From Arthrobacter sp. OVS8 (GTDB lineage: Bacteria > Actinomycetota > Actinomycetes > Actinomycetales > Micrococcaceae): a DNA stretch of 64,000 nt. The stretch covers positions 1,612,001 through 1,676,000 of the forward strand of contig CP116670.1 in assembly GCA_028370155.1 (NCBI GenBank). The letters run 5' to 3'. Made by a program: the position numbers and the translations under genes. Positions 52,620-63,924 of this stretch are shown here, in pieces (the stretch's first letter is position 1; every line of letters begins with the position of its first letter). Below the pieces are notes generated by a model, which saw nothing but the letters and a program-made list of their open reading frames with translations, was not told the origin of the DNA and did no database searches.

Positions 52620-52693
52620 TGCCCCAGGTGGGACTCGAACCCACAACACGCGGATTTTAAGTCCGCTGCCTCTGCCAATTGGGCTACTGGGGC
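52620..52693 (-). tRNA. tRNA with UAA anticodon (tRNA-Leu by anticodon)
   Basis: The 74-nt sequence folds as a complete cloverleaf: acceptor GCCCCAG/CTGGGGC, anticodon arm GCGGA-CTTAAAA-TCCGC with anticodon TAA, T-arm GTGGG-TTCGAGT-CCCAC and discriminator A. No CCA is encoded. The variable loop is short (class I), whereas leucine tRNAs normally have a long arm. Confidence 0.88.
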
Positions 52694-52725
52694 GCCCGGT
52701 CAATGGTATCCCGCCGGACCGCCGG

Positions 52726-53667
52726 CTACGCGACGCCGAACGGCTTGGCATAGCGGAATGTTCCGCTCACGCCGCCCGGCCAGACCGCCAGCGGCAGCAG
52801 CTGGAAATGCCCGCCCCAGGCGGGGTCGGGGCTTCCACGCCGAGGAGGTCGACGCCACGAAGCCGAATCGCGAGTAGTACTCCGGATCGCCCAGCAGGGC
52901 GATGCCGCGCTCCCCGCGGCGTTGGCCCGGGCAATCGTTTCCTTCATCAGCGCGCTGCCGATGCCGTGCCGCTGCAGGCGCGGGACGACGCCGATGGGGC
53001 CCAGTCCCAGGAGCTCCAGCTCCCCACCCAGCCGCGGGTGCTGATCACGTGCCCGACGATCTCGCCGTCGAGCTCCGCGACGATGCTGAACTCCGGCAGG
53101 TAGTCCTCGCACTCGAAGAGCGCGGCCAGGAGTCCCACTTCCTCGGGTTCGCCCTGGACGGGCAGCCCGGTGACCGGGGAGACCGCAAAGGCCGCGGCGG
53201 TGAGGGCAAGGACGTAGGGCCGGTCCTCGGGCTGTTCACTGCGCAGCACCAGCTCCGGGGCGGGCTTCTGCTCCCCGCTGGCCGCGACCAGCTCGTGCAG
53301 CACCTCGAGCGCCTGGTCGGCGTCCGCGACGGGGACCAGAATGTGGTCGTGATGGAAGCCGGCCAGGACATTGCAGCTGATCTTGGCTTCGGTCAGGGCG
53401 GCGCTGACGGCGGCGGTCAGGCCGATGGCCTCGAGGAGGAGTGCACTTGGAGGGTGATCCATGCTCCGACGAAGTCGTAGGACAGGCCAAGGCTGTCGGC
53501 TTCGGACCGCGGCAGCACCACGGTCAGGCCCTCTGCCTCACGGACGGCGGCAGCGACCGCACCGGCGAGGGTCTGCCGTGCGGCCAGAGGACGTAGACGA
53601 ACTCGCCCTCACGGAGTTCCGGGTGCATGGTGGCCAGCAGGGTGTGGAGGTCCTTTTCAGCTGTCAT
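52726..53667 (-). CDS. ACT-domain plus GNAT acetyltransferase fusion (frameshifted)
   Basis: ATG 53667 gives [20 protein letters not shown] and the CASTOR-like ACT region ([55 protein letters not shown]). A GNAT domain follows ([40 protein letters not shown]) with the acetyl-CoA loop [20 protein letters not shown]. At least four single-base losses break it between 53590 and 52830. Length is about 314 residues. The ACT part suggests amino-acid sensing, but the ligand is unknown. Confidence 0.75.
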
Positions 53668-53733
53668 GGGGCAAGTCTAGGCGGGGCACCGCCTGGTCCG
53701 GCCCGGCTCCGCCGCCTGATGACGGCTTAACGG

Positions 53734-53772
53734 CGACGGCGGCCGCTCCCCGCAGGGGAACGGCCGCCGTCG
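53734..53772. terminator. Terminator between NDH-2 and ACT-GNAT genes
   Basis: A stem CGACGGCGGCCG with CCCC (53734-53751) pairs with GGGG and CGGCCGCCGTCG (53755-53772), just past the NDH-2 stop. Confidence 0.75.
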
Positions 53773-53786
53773 AACGCTGACGCAGG

Positions 53787-55252
53787 CTACTTCGAGTCGG
53801 CCGAAACGGCTTCCTTGTTGGCAGCCTTGCCGGCCCCGGCCGCCGGCTTCTCAGCCGAAGGCGCGGCCGGAGCCGCGGCCGGCTTGGGCGCCGGCGTCGC
53901 GGCGGCAACGAAAGCACCGCGGGGTTGTCCAGATCGACCAGCTGGGTGGTGTCGCGGCCGACGAAGAACGCCAGGATCCAGCCGAAGATCACGCGGAGCT
54001 TGCGTTCGACGGTGGGCATGGCCAGGCCGTGGTAGCCACGGTGTGCCAGCCAGGCCAGGGGCCCTTGAGGCCGATCCGGCCGACGATGTTGAGGTTGGCT
54101 ACACCTTTCCATTCGCCGAATCCGGCGACGGCGCCCAGGTTCTTGTGCTTGTAGTCCTTGAGGGCTTCTCCCAGCGGGCCGCCCACAGGTTCTTGGCCAG
54201 GCGCTTGGCCTGGCGCAGGGCGTGCTGGGCGTTGGGGACGCAGGTGCCGTCCGGCAGGCCGCTGCCCGTGAGGTCCGGCACAGCCGCAATGTCGCCGGCA
54301 GCCCAGGCGTTCTCGATGATGCCTTCGTCCCCGGCGATGCGCAGATCCGGGAGGACGCGCACACGGCCGCGGGGCTCCAGCGGGAAGTCGGTGGAACGGA
54401 TCATCGGGTTGGCCTGCACACCGGCAGTCCAGACCAGGGTGTCCGACTCGAATTCCTGGGCCGGGGTCTTGTCCGGCAGGTTGATGAGCTTCAAGGAGCC
54501 CTCGGCGTTGTCAAGGGAGGTGTTGAGCAGGACCTCGATGCCGCGGCTGCGGAGGTGCTCGACAACCCACTCGGCCTGGGTGGCGGTGACTTCCGGCATG
54601 ATCCGGCCCATGGCCTCGACCAGGACGAAGCGGACTTCCTCCTGCTTGATGCGGGGTTGTTCTTGACCGCGGCGCGGGCCAGGTCTTCCATCTCGGTGAT
54701 GCATTCGATGCCGGCGAAGCCGCCGCCGACGACGACGAAGGTCAGGGCGCGGGCGCGCTCCACCGGGTCGGTCATGAGCGAGCCGGCTTCAATCCGCTCG
54801 AGCACGCCGTTGCGCAGGGCGACGGCTTCCTCGATGGTCTTGAGGCCGATGCCCTTGTCCGCGAGGCCCTTGATGGGGAACGTGCGGGTGATCGCGCCAG
54901 CGGCCACCACGACGTCGAAGTAGGGAACCTCGAAGTTCTCGCCGCCGTCGGCCGGTGCCACGACGGCCGTGCGGCTGGCGTGGTCGATTGACGTGACGCG
55001 GCCCTGGATGAGCTCGGTCTGCTTGAGGTGCTTGCGGTGCGAGACAACGGCGTGGCGTGCCTCGATGTTGCCGCCGGCAACTTCGGGGAGGAAGGGCTGG
55101 TAGGTCATGTAGGGCAGGGGATCAACGAGGGTGACGATGCCACCGGCATTCGCGATCTTCTTCTGCAGTTTAAGGGCTACGTACAGGCCGACGTACCCGC
55201 CGCCGACGACGAGTACCCTGGGACGGTCCTGGAGCTGAGGGGAGGATGCCAT
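53787..55252 (-). CDS. ndh: NAD(P)/FAD-dependent oxidoreductase, type II NADH dehydrogenase (frameshifted)
   Basis: NDH-2 passes electrons from NADH to menaquinone without pumping protons. ATG 55252 gives MASSPQLQDRPRVLVVGGGY with the FAD loop GGGYVGL; the NAD-binding loop is LTFVVVGGGFAGIECITEME. TLVWTAGVQANPMI and ENAWAAGDIAAVPD are family hallmarks, and LAWLAHRGYHGLAMPTVERK begins the C-terminal membrane-binding part. Frameshifts lie near 54655, 54165, 54060 and 53915. The tail is Ala/Pro/Lys-rich. Length is about 484 residues. Confidence 0.92.
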
Positions 55253-55290
55253 TCCCCAAGAATACCGCACTTTGTGAAAAACTTCACTAA

Positions 55291-56689
55291 CTACGGCTTC
55301 CCGGTGGATTCCGCGGAATCAAGCACCCCGGTTTCCGGGTTTCCGGAGCCGTCGGACGAGGCCTTCGGGCCCGTCCGGACCGCACGGCGGAGCTGGAAGA
55401 CGGCGGCCCCCACAATGCACAGGAACAGTCCGCCGAAGCCGAGCACCACCAGGGCCGGCACTGCGCTGTCCAGCCCGGACGGGGCCTCCGCCACCGGGAC
55501 AGTGGGATCCGGAAGGGTGGGCGCCGCGCTGGAGGGGGTCGCCGCGGCTGCGGCCGGCGCGCTGGACAGGTTGCCCCGCCGGTGGACCCGGATCCAGTCG
55601 GAAATCGAACCCAGCGGATTGACCCGGGTTTCGGGCACGTCGTCCTTGAGCGCGGCCTCGGCGTTGAGGATCCCGAACCCGTACAACGGGTCCTTCCCCG
55701 GAGCGCCGGCATCCTTCGCGGTGCTGACGATTCTGTTGATGACCTGGTTGGCCGTCATTTCCGGCCATTTGGAGCGGATCAGGGCAGCAACACCGGCGAC
55801 GATAGGGGTGGCGCCCGAGGTGCCGGCCCATTCCACGTAGCCGCCGCCGGGCGTGCCCCCGATCAGGTCTTCCGCCGGGGCCGCAACGCCGATGCTGATG
55901 CCCTGGGACGAGGAATCGACGCTGGCCTTGCCCTTGCGGTCCAGGCCGGCGACGGTGAGCACCCCGGGGATGGTGGCGGGTGCCCCGACCTGGACGTTGC
56001 CGCCGCCACGGTTGCCTGCGGCGGCGACGATCACAACATCGTTCTGCTCGGCGTACAGGAAAGCCGCGTCCCAGCTCTGCGGCCATTCCGGTGAGGTGCT
56101 GCCGAGGGAGATGTTGATGACACGGGCCCCGTTGTCGACGGCCCAGCGGACGGCCTGGGGAATCTGGTCCTGGTCGCTCTTGCCGCCCGGGTTCTCCGAT
56201 CCAAGCCACGTCGACACGGACAGCAGCTCCGCTTCGGGGGCCACCCCGACGATTCCGTCCGGTCCGACGGTCGGGCCGGCACTGGCACTGGGGCTGGGGC
56301 TGGCTTTTTCCGTCGATTTCGCGGGCTGATGGCCCCGGCCCGCGAGCATGGTGGCGACGAGGGTTCCGTGCTCGGGCTTCGCTCCGATGCCTTTCTGGCC
56401 GTCCGCGCTCCCGGCACCCGAGACATCGACGCCGCCCGTCAGCACGCCGGCCAGGTCAGGGTGCTTGCCGTCCACGCCGCTGTCGATCACGGCGACCTTG
56501 ACGTTGGCTCCCTTGGACACCTCCCAGGCCTTGGTGATGCCGGACTCCGCGAGCCAGTATTCCTTTACGCCAGTCGTCGGCGTGCGCGGCGGGCGCGGCC
56601 GTCAAGCCGGCCGCCAGGGAACCGCCCGCAAGGGCCAAGGCCATCAACGCGGAGGCGGCCCGGCGTCGCCGGTCTGTTGCTCTGGTCAT
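55291..56689 (-). CDS. S8 family serine protease, mycosin-like, membrane-anchored (frameshifted)
   Basis: ATG 56689 gives MTRATDRRRRAASALMALAL, a signal peptide. The catalytic triad is Asp in VAVIDSGVDGKHPDLAG, His in EHGTLVATMLAGRG and Ser in WAGTSGATPIVAGVAALI. A C-terminal Pro/Ala linker leads to a membrane helix (LVVLGFGGLFLCIVGAAVFQ) with a cytoplasmic tail. An indel near 56575 splits the N-terminus. The layout resembles type VII secretion mycosins (MycP), but no ESX genes are in the window, so this may be a stand-alone protease. Confidence 0.88.
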
Positions 56690-56823
56690 TCGGGTCCTAT
56701 CGGCGGGACAGCTGGTGGCGCTGCCGTTGCGGTGGCGCTGCGGAACGCCGAGAAATTGTGTGGGGAGGTGTGAACGGGCACTGTCCGGCCGGGCGTCCGC
56801 CGGCCGTGTGGCCGGCGTGCGGC

Positions 56824-57771
56824 CTAGCTGATGCTCAGGGCAATTCCGTCAAGAATATCGTGTTCGCTGGTGACCGCCGTCGTGACCCTGCCGTCGGTGG
56901 CCTCGGCCAGCCGTTCCATGACCCGCCGCCAGACCAGGGCGCCTGCCCCGATCACGTCCACCCGGCCGGGGTGCATGTAGGGCAGGGCGGCCCGCTCCGC
57001 GTGGGACATCGCGAGCAGCTCGGTGCAGGCCCGGCGCACGGCGTCGAGGGAAAGTTCGGTGCCGTGGATGGCCTCCGCGGAGTATTCCGGCAGCCGGAGC
57101 GCGTGGGCCGTGATGGTGGTGACGGAACCGGCCACTCCGACCACGGCGGCGCTGCGGTCCAGCGGGACGGTCCTGGCCGCTTCATCGAGGGCGGCGTCGA
57201 CGTCCGCCTCCGCTGCGGCGATCTGCTCGGCGGTGGGCGGGTCGCTGCGCAGGTGGCGTTCTGTCATCCGGACGCACCCGACGTCGACGCTCCTGGCGGC
57301 GATGACGCCGTCGGCGTTGCCCAGCACAAACTCGGTGCTGCCGCCGCCGAGGTCGACCACGAGAATGGGATCCCCGCCGCGTGAGGGCAGGACGCTGCTG
57401 GCGCCGGCGAAGGACAGGGCGGCTTCCGCGTCCCCGGTGATCACTTCGGGTTCGACGCCGAGGAGTCCGCGGATGCCGTCGACGAAGTCCTGCCGGTTGC
57501 GGGCGTCGCGTGTGGCCGAGGTCGCGACGAAGCGTACCCTGGTGGCCCCGTGGCTCTTGATCAGCCCGGCGTATTCCCTGGCGGCGGCGAAGGTCCGGTC
57601 CAGGGCCTCCTGCGCGAGCTCGCCCGTGGCGTCCACGCCCTGGCCGAGCCGGACGACGCGCATTTCGCGCACGACGTCAGCGAGCCGGGGAGTCCGGCCG
57701 TCCGATTCCGCATCGGCGATGAGCAGGCGGATCGAGTTGGTGCCGCAGTCGACGGCGGCCACGCGGGTCAC
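56824..57771 (-). CDS. ppx: Exopolyphosphatase / Ppx-GppA family phosphatase
   Basis: GTG 57771 gives VTRVAAVDCGTNSIRLLIAD. The actin-like ATPase fold shows DCGTNSIRLL (phosphate 1), ILVVDLGGGSTEFVLG and VGVAGSVTTITAHAL. The ORF is intact, 315 residues, single-domain like Rv1026. It hydrolyses polyphosphate or pppGpp. It overlaps the DUF501 stop by four bases (GTGA), so they are coupled. Confidence 0.92.
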   Translation of the reverse strand: MTRVAAVDCGTNSIRLLIADAESDGRTPRLADVVREMRVVRLGQGVDATGELAQEALDRTFAAAREYAGLIKSHGATRVRFVATSATRDARNRQDFVDGIRGLLGVEPEVITGDAEAALSFAGASSVLPSRGGDPILVVDLGGGSTEFVLGNADGVIAARSVDVGCVRMTERHLRSDPPTAEQIAAAEADVDAALDEAARTVPLDRSAAVVGVAGSVTTITAHALRLPEYSAEAIHGTELSLDAVRRACTELLAMSHAERAALPYMHPGRVDVIGAGALVWRRVMERLAEATDGRVTTAVTSEHDILDGIALSIS

Positions 57772-58600
57772 TGGCCGCCCCGCTGGCGTCGGCAGAGCCG
57801 GGGTTCCGGCGGCGCCGGTGCTGCCGGGGTCTTCGGTGCGCGGTTTTCGGACCGGGGCGGGCCGCCCACGATCTCGGGAAGCCCCTGCGGGCCGTGCCGG
57901 CTAAGGTCCTGTGAGGGGCTTCGCCGCCGGTGTCCCACGCGCCGTCGCAGTAGCAACGGTCTGTTGTCCACCACTCGCTGATGGCTGCGATGGCCTCGTC
58001 CCCGAGCGGGTTCACGCCCGGTCCGGCGGCGAGGAATGGCCCACCAGGACGTGCAGGCATTTGACGCGGGTGGGCATGCCGCCGGCGGAGATCCCGTCGA
58101 TCTCCGGCACGGCTCCGATGCCGGACCGGGCGCCGATCTCGGCGCGGGACGCCAGATAGGCCTCATGCGCGGCGCGGTAATCCGCTGCGAGGTCCGCGTC
58201 TCCCCGAGCCGCTCGTTCATTTCGTTCATAAGGCCCGCCGCCTCCAGCCGTGACACCGCCGAGGTGATGACCGGGTGCGTGAGGTAGAAGGTGGTGGGGA
58301 ACGGAGTGCCGTTGCTCAGCCGCGGGGAGGTGGCCGCCACCAGCGGGTTGCCGCAGATGCAGCGGGCCGGGATCTCGACGACGTCACGCACCGGGCGCCC
58401 CAGTTGCCGGCTCAAGACATCAAGGTCGCGGGGCGAGGGCGGCGGGATTCCGCCGCGGAGCGCGAGGAATCCGGGGTTGCCGGGTTGGCTGCGTTAGGGT
58501 CCACTGCCGCGGGGGTCTCGTCCACTCGGTTCTCGTCCACGGGGGCGGCACCTTCCTGCCCTGTCTGGCTTTGTCCGGCGGACAATCCTGCGGCGGGCAC
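57768..58600 (-). CDS. DUF501 family protein (frameshifted)
   Basis: GTG 58600 gives VPAAGLSAGQSQTGQEGAAP; later GTG codons (for example 58539) are possible. After a lost C near 58473 comes LRGGIPPPSPRDLDVLSRQL, then RPVRDVVEIPARCICGNPLV, TTFYLTHPVITSAVSRLEAA and KCLHVLVGHSLAAGPGVNPL, the DUF501 core with Cys/His clusters. More breaks lie near 58195, 58030 and 57900. The function is unknown. The order eno-ftsB-DUF501-ppx is conserved with Mycobacterium Rv1023-Rv1026. Confidence 0.85.
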
Positions 58601-58606
58601 CGCTTC

Positions 58607-59350
58607 TTAGTCTGTTGCCGAGCGCCGGATGGAGTCCCAGAGGGAATCCACCCAGGGCAGCTCGGCCGGGTCTTGGGCTGATCCTGGACCGGCCGCGCCA
58701 CTGGTTGATCCGGCGGGAAGATCGCTGCCGAAGACCCAGTAGCCCGTCTCGCCGGGCATAACCATGTTAATGCGGTCGCGGGCCTGTTGCTTCACGTAGT
58801 TCGGATCCTGCCACCGGGAGACCTGGCGCCTGAGATCATTCTGCTCGGACTGTTTCGCTGCAATGTCCGCCTGCAGTTCGGCGATTTCGGCACGTTTTTC
58901 GAAGAAGATCTTGACGGTGGGCGCCAACATGATGGTGATGGCAATCATAACCACGAGCAGCGCCAGCATGCGGCCGGAGAATGCCTTGGCCGGGACGGGG
59001 TGGTCCTCCGCCGGCGCGGAGCCCTTCCCGGACGATGGGGCAGTGCTGCCCCCGGCTGCCGCCGGCGTTGTTGCACCCGGCGCTGTTGTTCCAGGCGTTG
59101 CCGCCGCCTGTCGGGGAGCACCCGGCGCTGCGGCCGGGCGGGTCACTGCCGGTCGGGTCTCTGCCGTTCGGGCGGATGCGGCGTTACCGGTGTGCTGGCC
59201 GGGCGGCGGAACCGCCGTGCCGGCCGGATTCGGCTGGGTCCCGCGGGAGTTGCCGAAATCAGCCTGGATGACGTCGCCGCCGTCGCCGGTGTCCGGAGAC
59301 TTCGGGGCCGCAGGCGTGGCCCGGGGAACCTTGGGTCGGCGGGTGGCCAT
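58607..59350 (-). CDS. ftsB: Septum formation initiator FtsB/DivIC family
   Basis: ATG 59350 starts MATRRPKVPRATPAAPKSPD. A 120-residue Ala/Pro/Thr-rich cytoplasmic leader precedes one membrane helix (MLALLVVMIAITIMLAPTVK) and a coiled coil (FFEKRAEIAELQADIAAKQS, EQNDLRRQVSRWQDPNYVKQ) ending with ARDRINMVMPGETGYWV, the FtsB signature. The ORF is intact, 247 residues. It acts in the divisome with FtsL/FtsQ. It lies between eno and DUF501 and is separated from eno by a terminator-like hairpin. Confidence 0.93.
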   Translation of the reverse strand: MATRRPKVPRATPAAPKSPDTGDGGDVIQADFGNSRGTQPNPAGTAVPPPGQHTGNAASARTAETRPAVTRPAAAPGAPRQAAATPGTTAPGATTPAAAGGSTAPSSGKGSAPAEDHPVPAKAFSGRMLALLVVMIAITIMLAPTVKIFFEKRAEIAELQADIAAKQSEQNDLRRQVSRWQDPNYVKQQARDRINMVMPGETGYWVFGSDLPAGSTSGAAGPGSAQDPAELPWVDSLWDSIRRSATD

Positions 59351-59516
59351 GTCACTCCTGTAATGCCGGGTTCTGATCCGGCTGGCTTGCGGCTTGCTGG
59401 TTCAGCGCTGTTCAATGCTGATCCCCGTGGCCCGGACCGGCACCGGCGAAAAGCCGGCTGCGCGGCGCCGGCGCGGTGCCAGAAGAGGAACCGTGCCGAA
59501 AGGAACCGTGCCAAAG

Positions 59517-59556
59517 GAACCGGTGGCCATGGTCTTTCAACCATAGCCACCGGTTC
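59517..59556 (-). terminator. Hairpin between eno and ftsB
   Basis: A 17-bp stem with one mismatch (59517-59533 with 59540-59556) and CTTTCA loop lies 17 bp after the eno stop. It may end or attenuate eno transcription before ftsB. Confidence 0.6.
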
Positions 59557-59572
59557 GCGGTTCCGGCGGTTA

Positions 59573-60913
<1,341 letters not shown>

Positions 60914-60970
60914 TCAAGCTGAAAAACCGACGTCCTCGTCGCTACCCAGCCTAGTCGAGAGTGGGATAAG

Positions 60971-61744
60971 TTACAGAAACCTATCCAGTCCCCGGACGTC
61001 ATTTGGCGGATTACGGGGACGGTTCATGCGGCGGAGCCGCTGGCCGCCCGCCTGGAAGCGGCGGTTCGCGCCCCGGAGGGCGCGTTCGGCGTCCAGCCCT
61101 TGGGCCCGTGCGGCGGCCGCGATGGCGAACAGCAGCTCCCCAGGTCCGCCTCCGATGTCGGGACGTCAACCGGGCGGCGGAGGCCGGCAGTCCGGCCCGT
61201 TCGGCGCGGTCGAGCAGTTTCTGCGCCCGGGCCAGCGCCGGGAGCGCGCCGGGGACGCCTCCGAGGGCCACCAGCCGGGAGGGTTCAGCGCGGGATGGCT
61301 CAGTGCGGGAAGGATCAGCGCGGGCCTCCGCAGCCCCGAGTGCAGGACCTGCTCCGCGCGTTTGACGGCGTCCCAGGTGCGGACGATTTCCTCCACCGTC
61401 GCCGGGAAGGACTCCTGCAGGGATCCGTCAGGACGGAACACATGCGGGTTGCGCCGGACCATTTTGGCGGTGAGGCCGCGGGCAACGTCGTCGAGGCCGA
61501 AGGCTCCCCGCTCCTCGGCGAGCCGGGAGTGGAGGACCACCTGGAGCAGGACGTCGCCCAGTTCGGCCTTCAGCTCGGCGTCGCCGCCGGCCGTCTCGAT
61601 GGTTTCCGCCACCTCATAGGCCTCCTCGAGGAGGTACTCCACGAGGGATTCGTGGGTGAGGGCACCCATCCAGGGGCAGTGGGCGCGCAGCTCGCTGATG
61701 CAATTGACCAGCGCGCCCACTGCGGTGGAGTCCGTGTTAGCCAA
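60971..61744 (-). CDS. mazG: MazG nucleotide pyrophosphohydrolase (frameshifted)
   Basis: TTG 61744 ([20 protein letters not shown]) overlaps the add stop codon, giving translational coupling; GTG 61718 is an alternative. The catalytic helices show SLVEYLLEEAYEVAETIETA and ELKAELGDVLLQVVLHSRLA (EExxE and EEx-D). Several losses between about 61015 and 61330 break the C-terminal half, which when repaired ends NPPNDVRGLDRFL at 60971. In mycobacteria MazG (Rv1021) lies just upstream of eno and hydrolyses damaged nucleotides. Confidence 0.9.
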
Positions 61745-62893
61745 GATCGGCGTAGGCCTCGTTGATGTATTCGACCAGGGCTTCCTTCTCCTCGAGCGGC
61801 AGGAACGCGGCCTCGGCTGCGTTCAGGGTCAGCTCCAGCAGGTCGTCGAGGTCGTAGTCGAACGTCTCGACCAGCAGTTCGAACTCGTCCGTGAGGGTCA
61901 CGCCGCTCATGAGCCGGTTGTCCGTGTTGATCGTGACGTTGAAGCCCAGCTGGTAGAGCATGTCCAGCGGGTGGCTTTCGATGCCCTCGCCGAAGCCGGC
62001 GACGGCGCCGGTCTGCAGGTTGGAGGAGGGGCAGATTTCCAGGGCGATGCCCCGGTCCCGCACCCAGCTGGCCAGCTCGCCGAGGGTCACCATGCCGATG
62101 TTGTCGTCGAGTTCATCGCCGTCACCGTTGGCGTCTTCGTCCGCCTCGAATTCAACGGTGACGTCCTCGGCGATGCGGACGCCGTGGCCCAGGCGCAGGG
62201 CGCGTCCGTCCACCAGGGCGGACTGGATGCTTTCGAGTCCCGCGGCTTCGCCGGCGTGGACCGTGGCCGGGAAGTTGTGCTGGGCCAGGTAGGTGAAGGC
62301 GTCCTTGAACCGGGACGGCAGGAAGCCGTCCTCGGCGCCGGCGATGTCGAAGCCGACGGCGCCGTTGTTGCGGTGGCGGACGGCCAGCTCGGCGATTTCC
62401 TGGCCGCGTTCGGCGTGGCGCATGGCGGTGATCAGCTGGCCGACCTGGATGTCGCGGCCGGTCTCGGCGACGGCATCCACGCCGGCATCCAGACCCGCCT
62501 GCACGGCCTCGACAACCTCGTCCAGGCTCAGGCCCTTCGTCAGGTGCTGTTCGGGGGCCCAGCGCACTTCACCGTAGACAACGCCGTCGTCGGCGAGGTC
62601 TTCGACGAATTCCTTGGCGACGCGGAACAGCCCGTCCTTGGTCTGCATCACGGCGATGGTGTGGTCGAACGTCTCGAGGTAGCGGACCAGCGAGCCGGAG
62701 TCGGCGGATTCGCGGAACCACTCCCCAGGGCGACGGGGTCCGTGGACGGCAGCGTGTGGCCCACGGCCTCGGCAAGTTCAATGATGGTGGCCGGACGGAG
62801 TCCGCCGTCCAGGTGGTCGTGAAGGGAAACCTTGGGGAGGCCCTTCAGGTCGAATTCGAGGTCAGGGGCAGCGTCAAGAATTATCTCAGTCAC
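61737..62893 (-). CDS. add: Adenosine deaminase (frameshifted)
   Basis: ATG 62893 gives [20 protein letters not shown]; zinc ligands are in [14 protein letters not shown], with the catalytic [28 protein letters not shown] and [10 protein letters not shown] (metal Asp, normally followed by Asp). One missing C near 62728 splits it into two long frames. An acidic insertion ([20 protein letters not shown]) is notable. Length is about 385 residues. It deaminates adenosine to inosine in purine salvage, linking with AhcY, which releases adenosine. Confidence 0.92.
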
Positions 62894-62997
62894 GTTCCAA
62901 CCTTAGGGTCGGAGGCCGGGCAACACCAGCCGGTCCGACGCCGGACGCCCCGCGCCGGCGCCAGGCCGGGCCCGTCGGTGCCGCCCGGGCGGCGGAA

Positions 62998-63827
62998 TCA
63001 GGCCTCGACGTCGGCCGATGCCGCCAGCGGCCCGGCCAGCGGGGCGGTCCCGGAGCCGTGCCGGTGCCCCGGCGCAGCGGCCGTTTCCCCGCGTGCCGCG
63101 TTCTTCTGCGGGGTTTGGGTGTGCGGGGTTTGGGTGTGCGCGCCTTCGGCGTGCGGGGTTTGGGCGTGTGCCATTTTGGCTTCGGCCGCGAGCGTGGCGG
63201 CCCGGCTGGCGGCCGCGGCAGCACCCGGGTGTCGCGCCAGCGGTGCAGCCAGGTCAGCAGGTGGTCAATCACGATGCCGAGGACGATAGCAAAGGCGATG
63301 GCGATGCCCACCCCGAGCAGCGGGTGTTCGTGGACCCAGTTGCCGGCGACGATGCCGACGCCGGCCGAGTACGCCACCCACGTGATGGAGGCGAAGACGT
63401 CGAGGATGACAAAACGGCGGCGGGGGTAGGCGGTGGTGCCCGCGATCCAGTTCACGGCCACGCGTCCCACCGGGATGTAGCGGGCGGTGAAGATCAGCAT
63501 GGCGCCGCGCTTGTCGAGCTCGTAGCGCGCCCAGTTCAGGGCGCGGTGGACCTTGGGCTTGCGCATCCAGCGGAACCGTTCGACGCCGATGTGACGGCCC
63601 AGCATGTACGCCATGTTGTCCCCGGCGATGGCCCCGAGGGCTGCCGCGGCCATGACCCACCACATGTTCGGCTGGCCGGACGTGACAGAGAGGGCACCCA
63701 AGGCGACGATCAGGGTTTCGCTCGGCAGAATCGGGACGAAACCGTCGATGAAGCAGAAGATCGTAAGAATCGGATAAATCCACCATTGTCCCGCGGCATG
63801 GAGAATAGCCTCATTGATAAATTCCAC
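62998..63827 (-). CDS. DedA family membrane protein (frameshifted near 3' end)
   Basis: ATG 63827 gives MEFINEAILHAAGQWWIYPI. Family motifs are FIDGFVPILPSETLIVALGA, ALGAIAGDNMAYMLGRHIG and FTARYIPVGRVAVNWIAGTT, with several membrane helices. A missing G near 63228 leads to an alternative tail rich in HTQTP repeats (TPHTQTPQKN) that stops at 62998; without repair the ORF runs on as a basic Pro/Arg frame to 62886. DedA proteins flip undecaprenyl phosphate or phospholipids in other bacteria. Confidence 0.88.
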
Positions 63828-63924
63828 GCGGGCGTTGCTCCTAGGAAAGTGACGAAAAGCGCTCTTCAGTGTCCCATGACGGACAGGGATGCGCTACGTT
63901 CCATCAGCATAAGTCTGATGAGTT

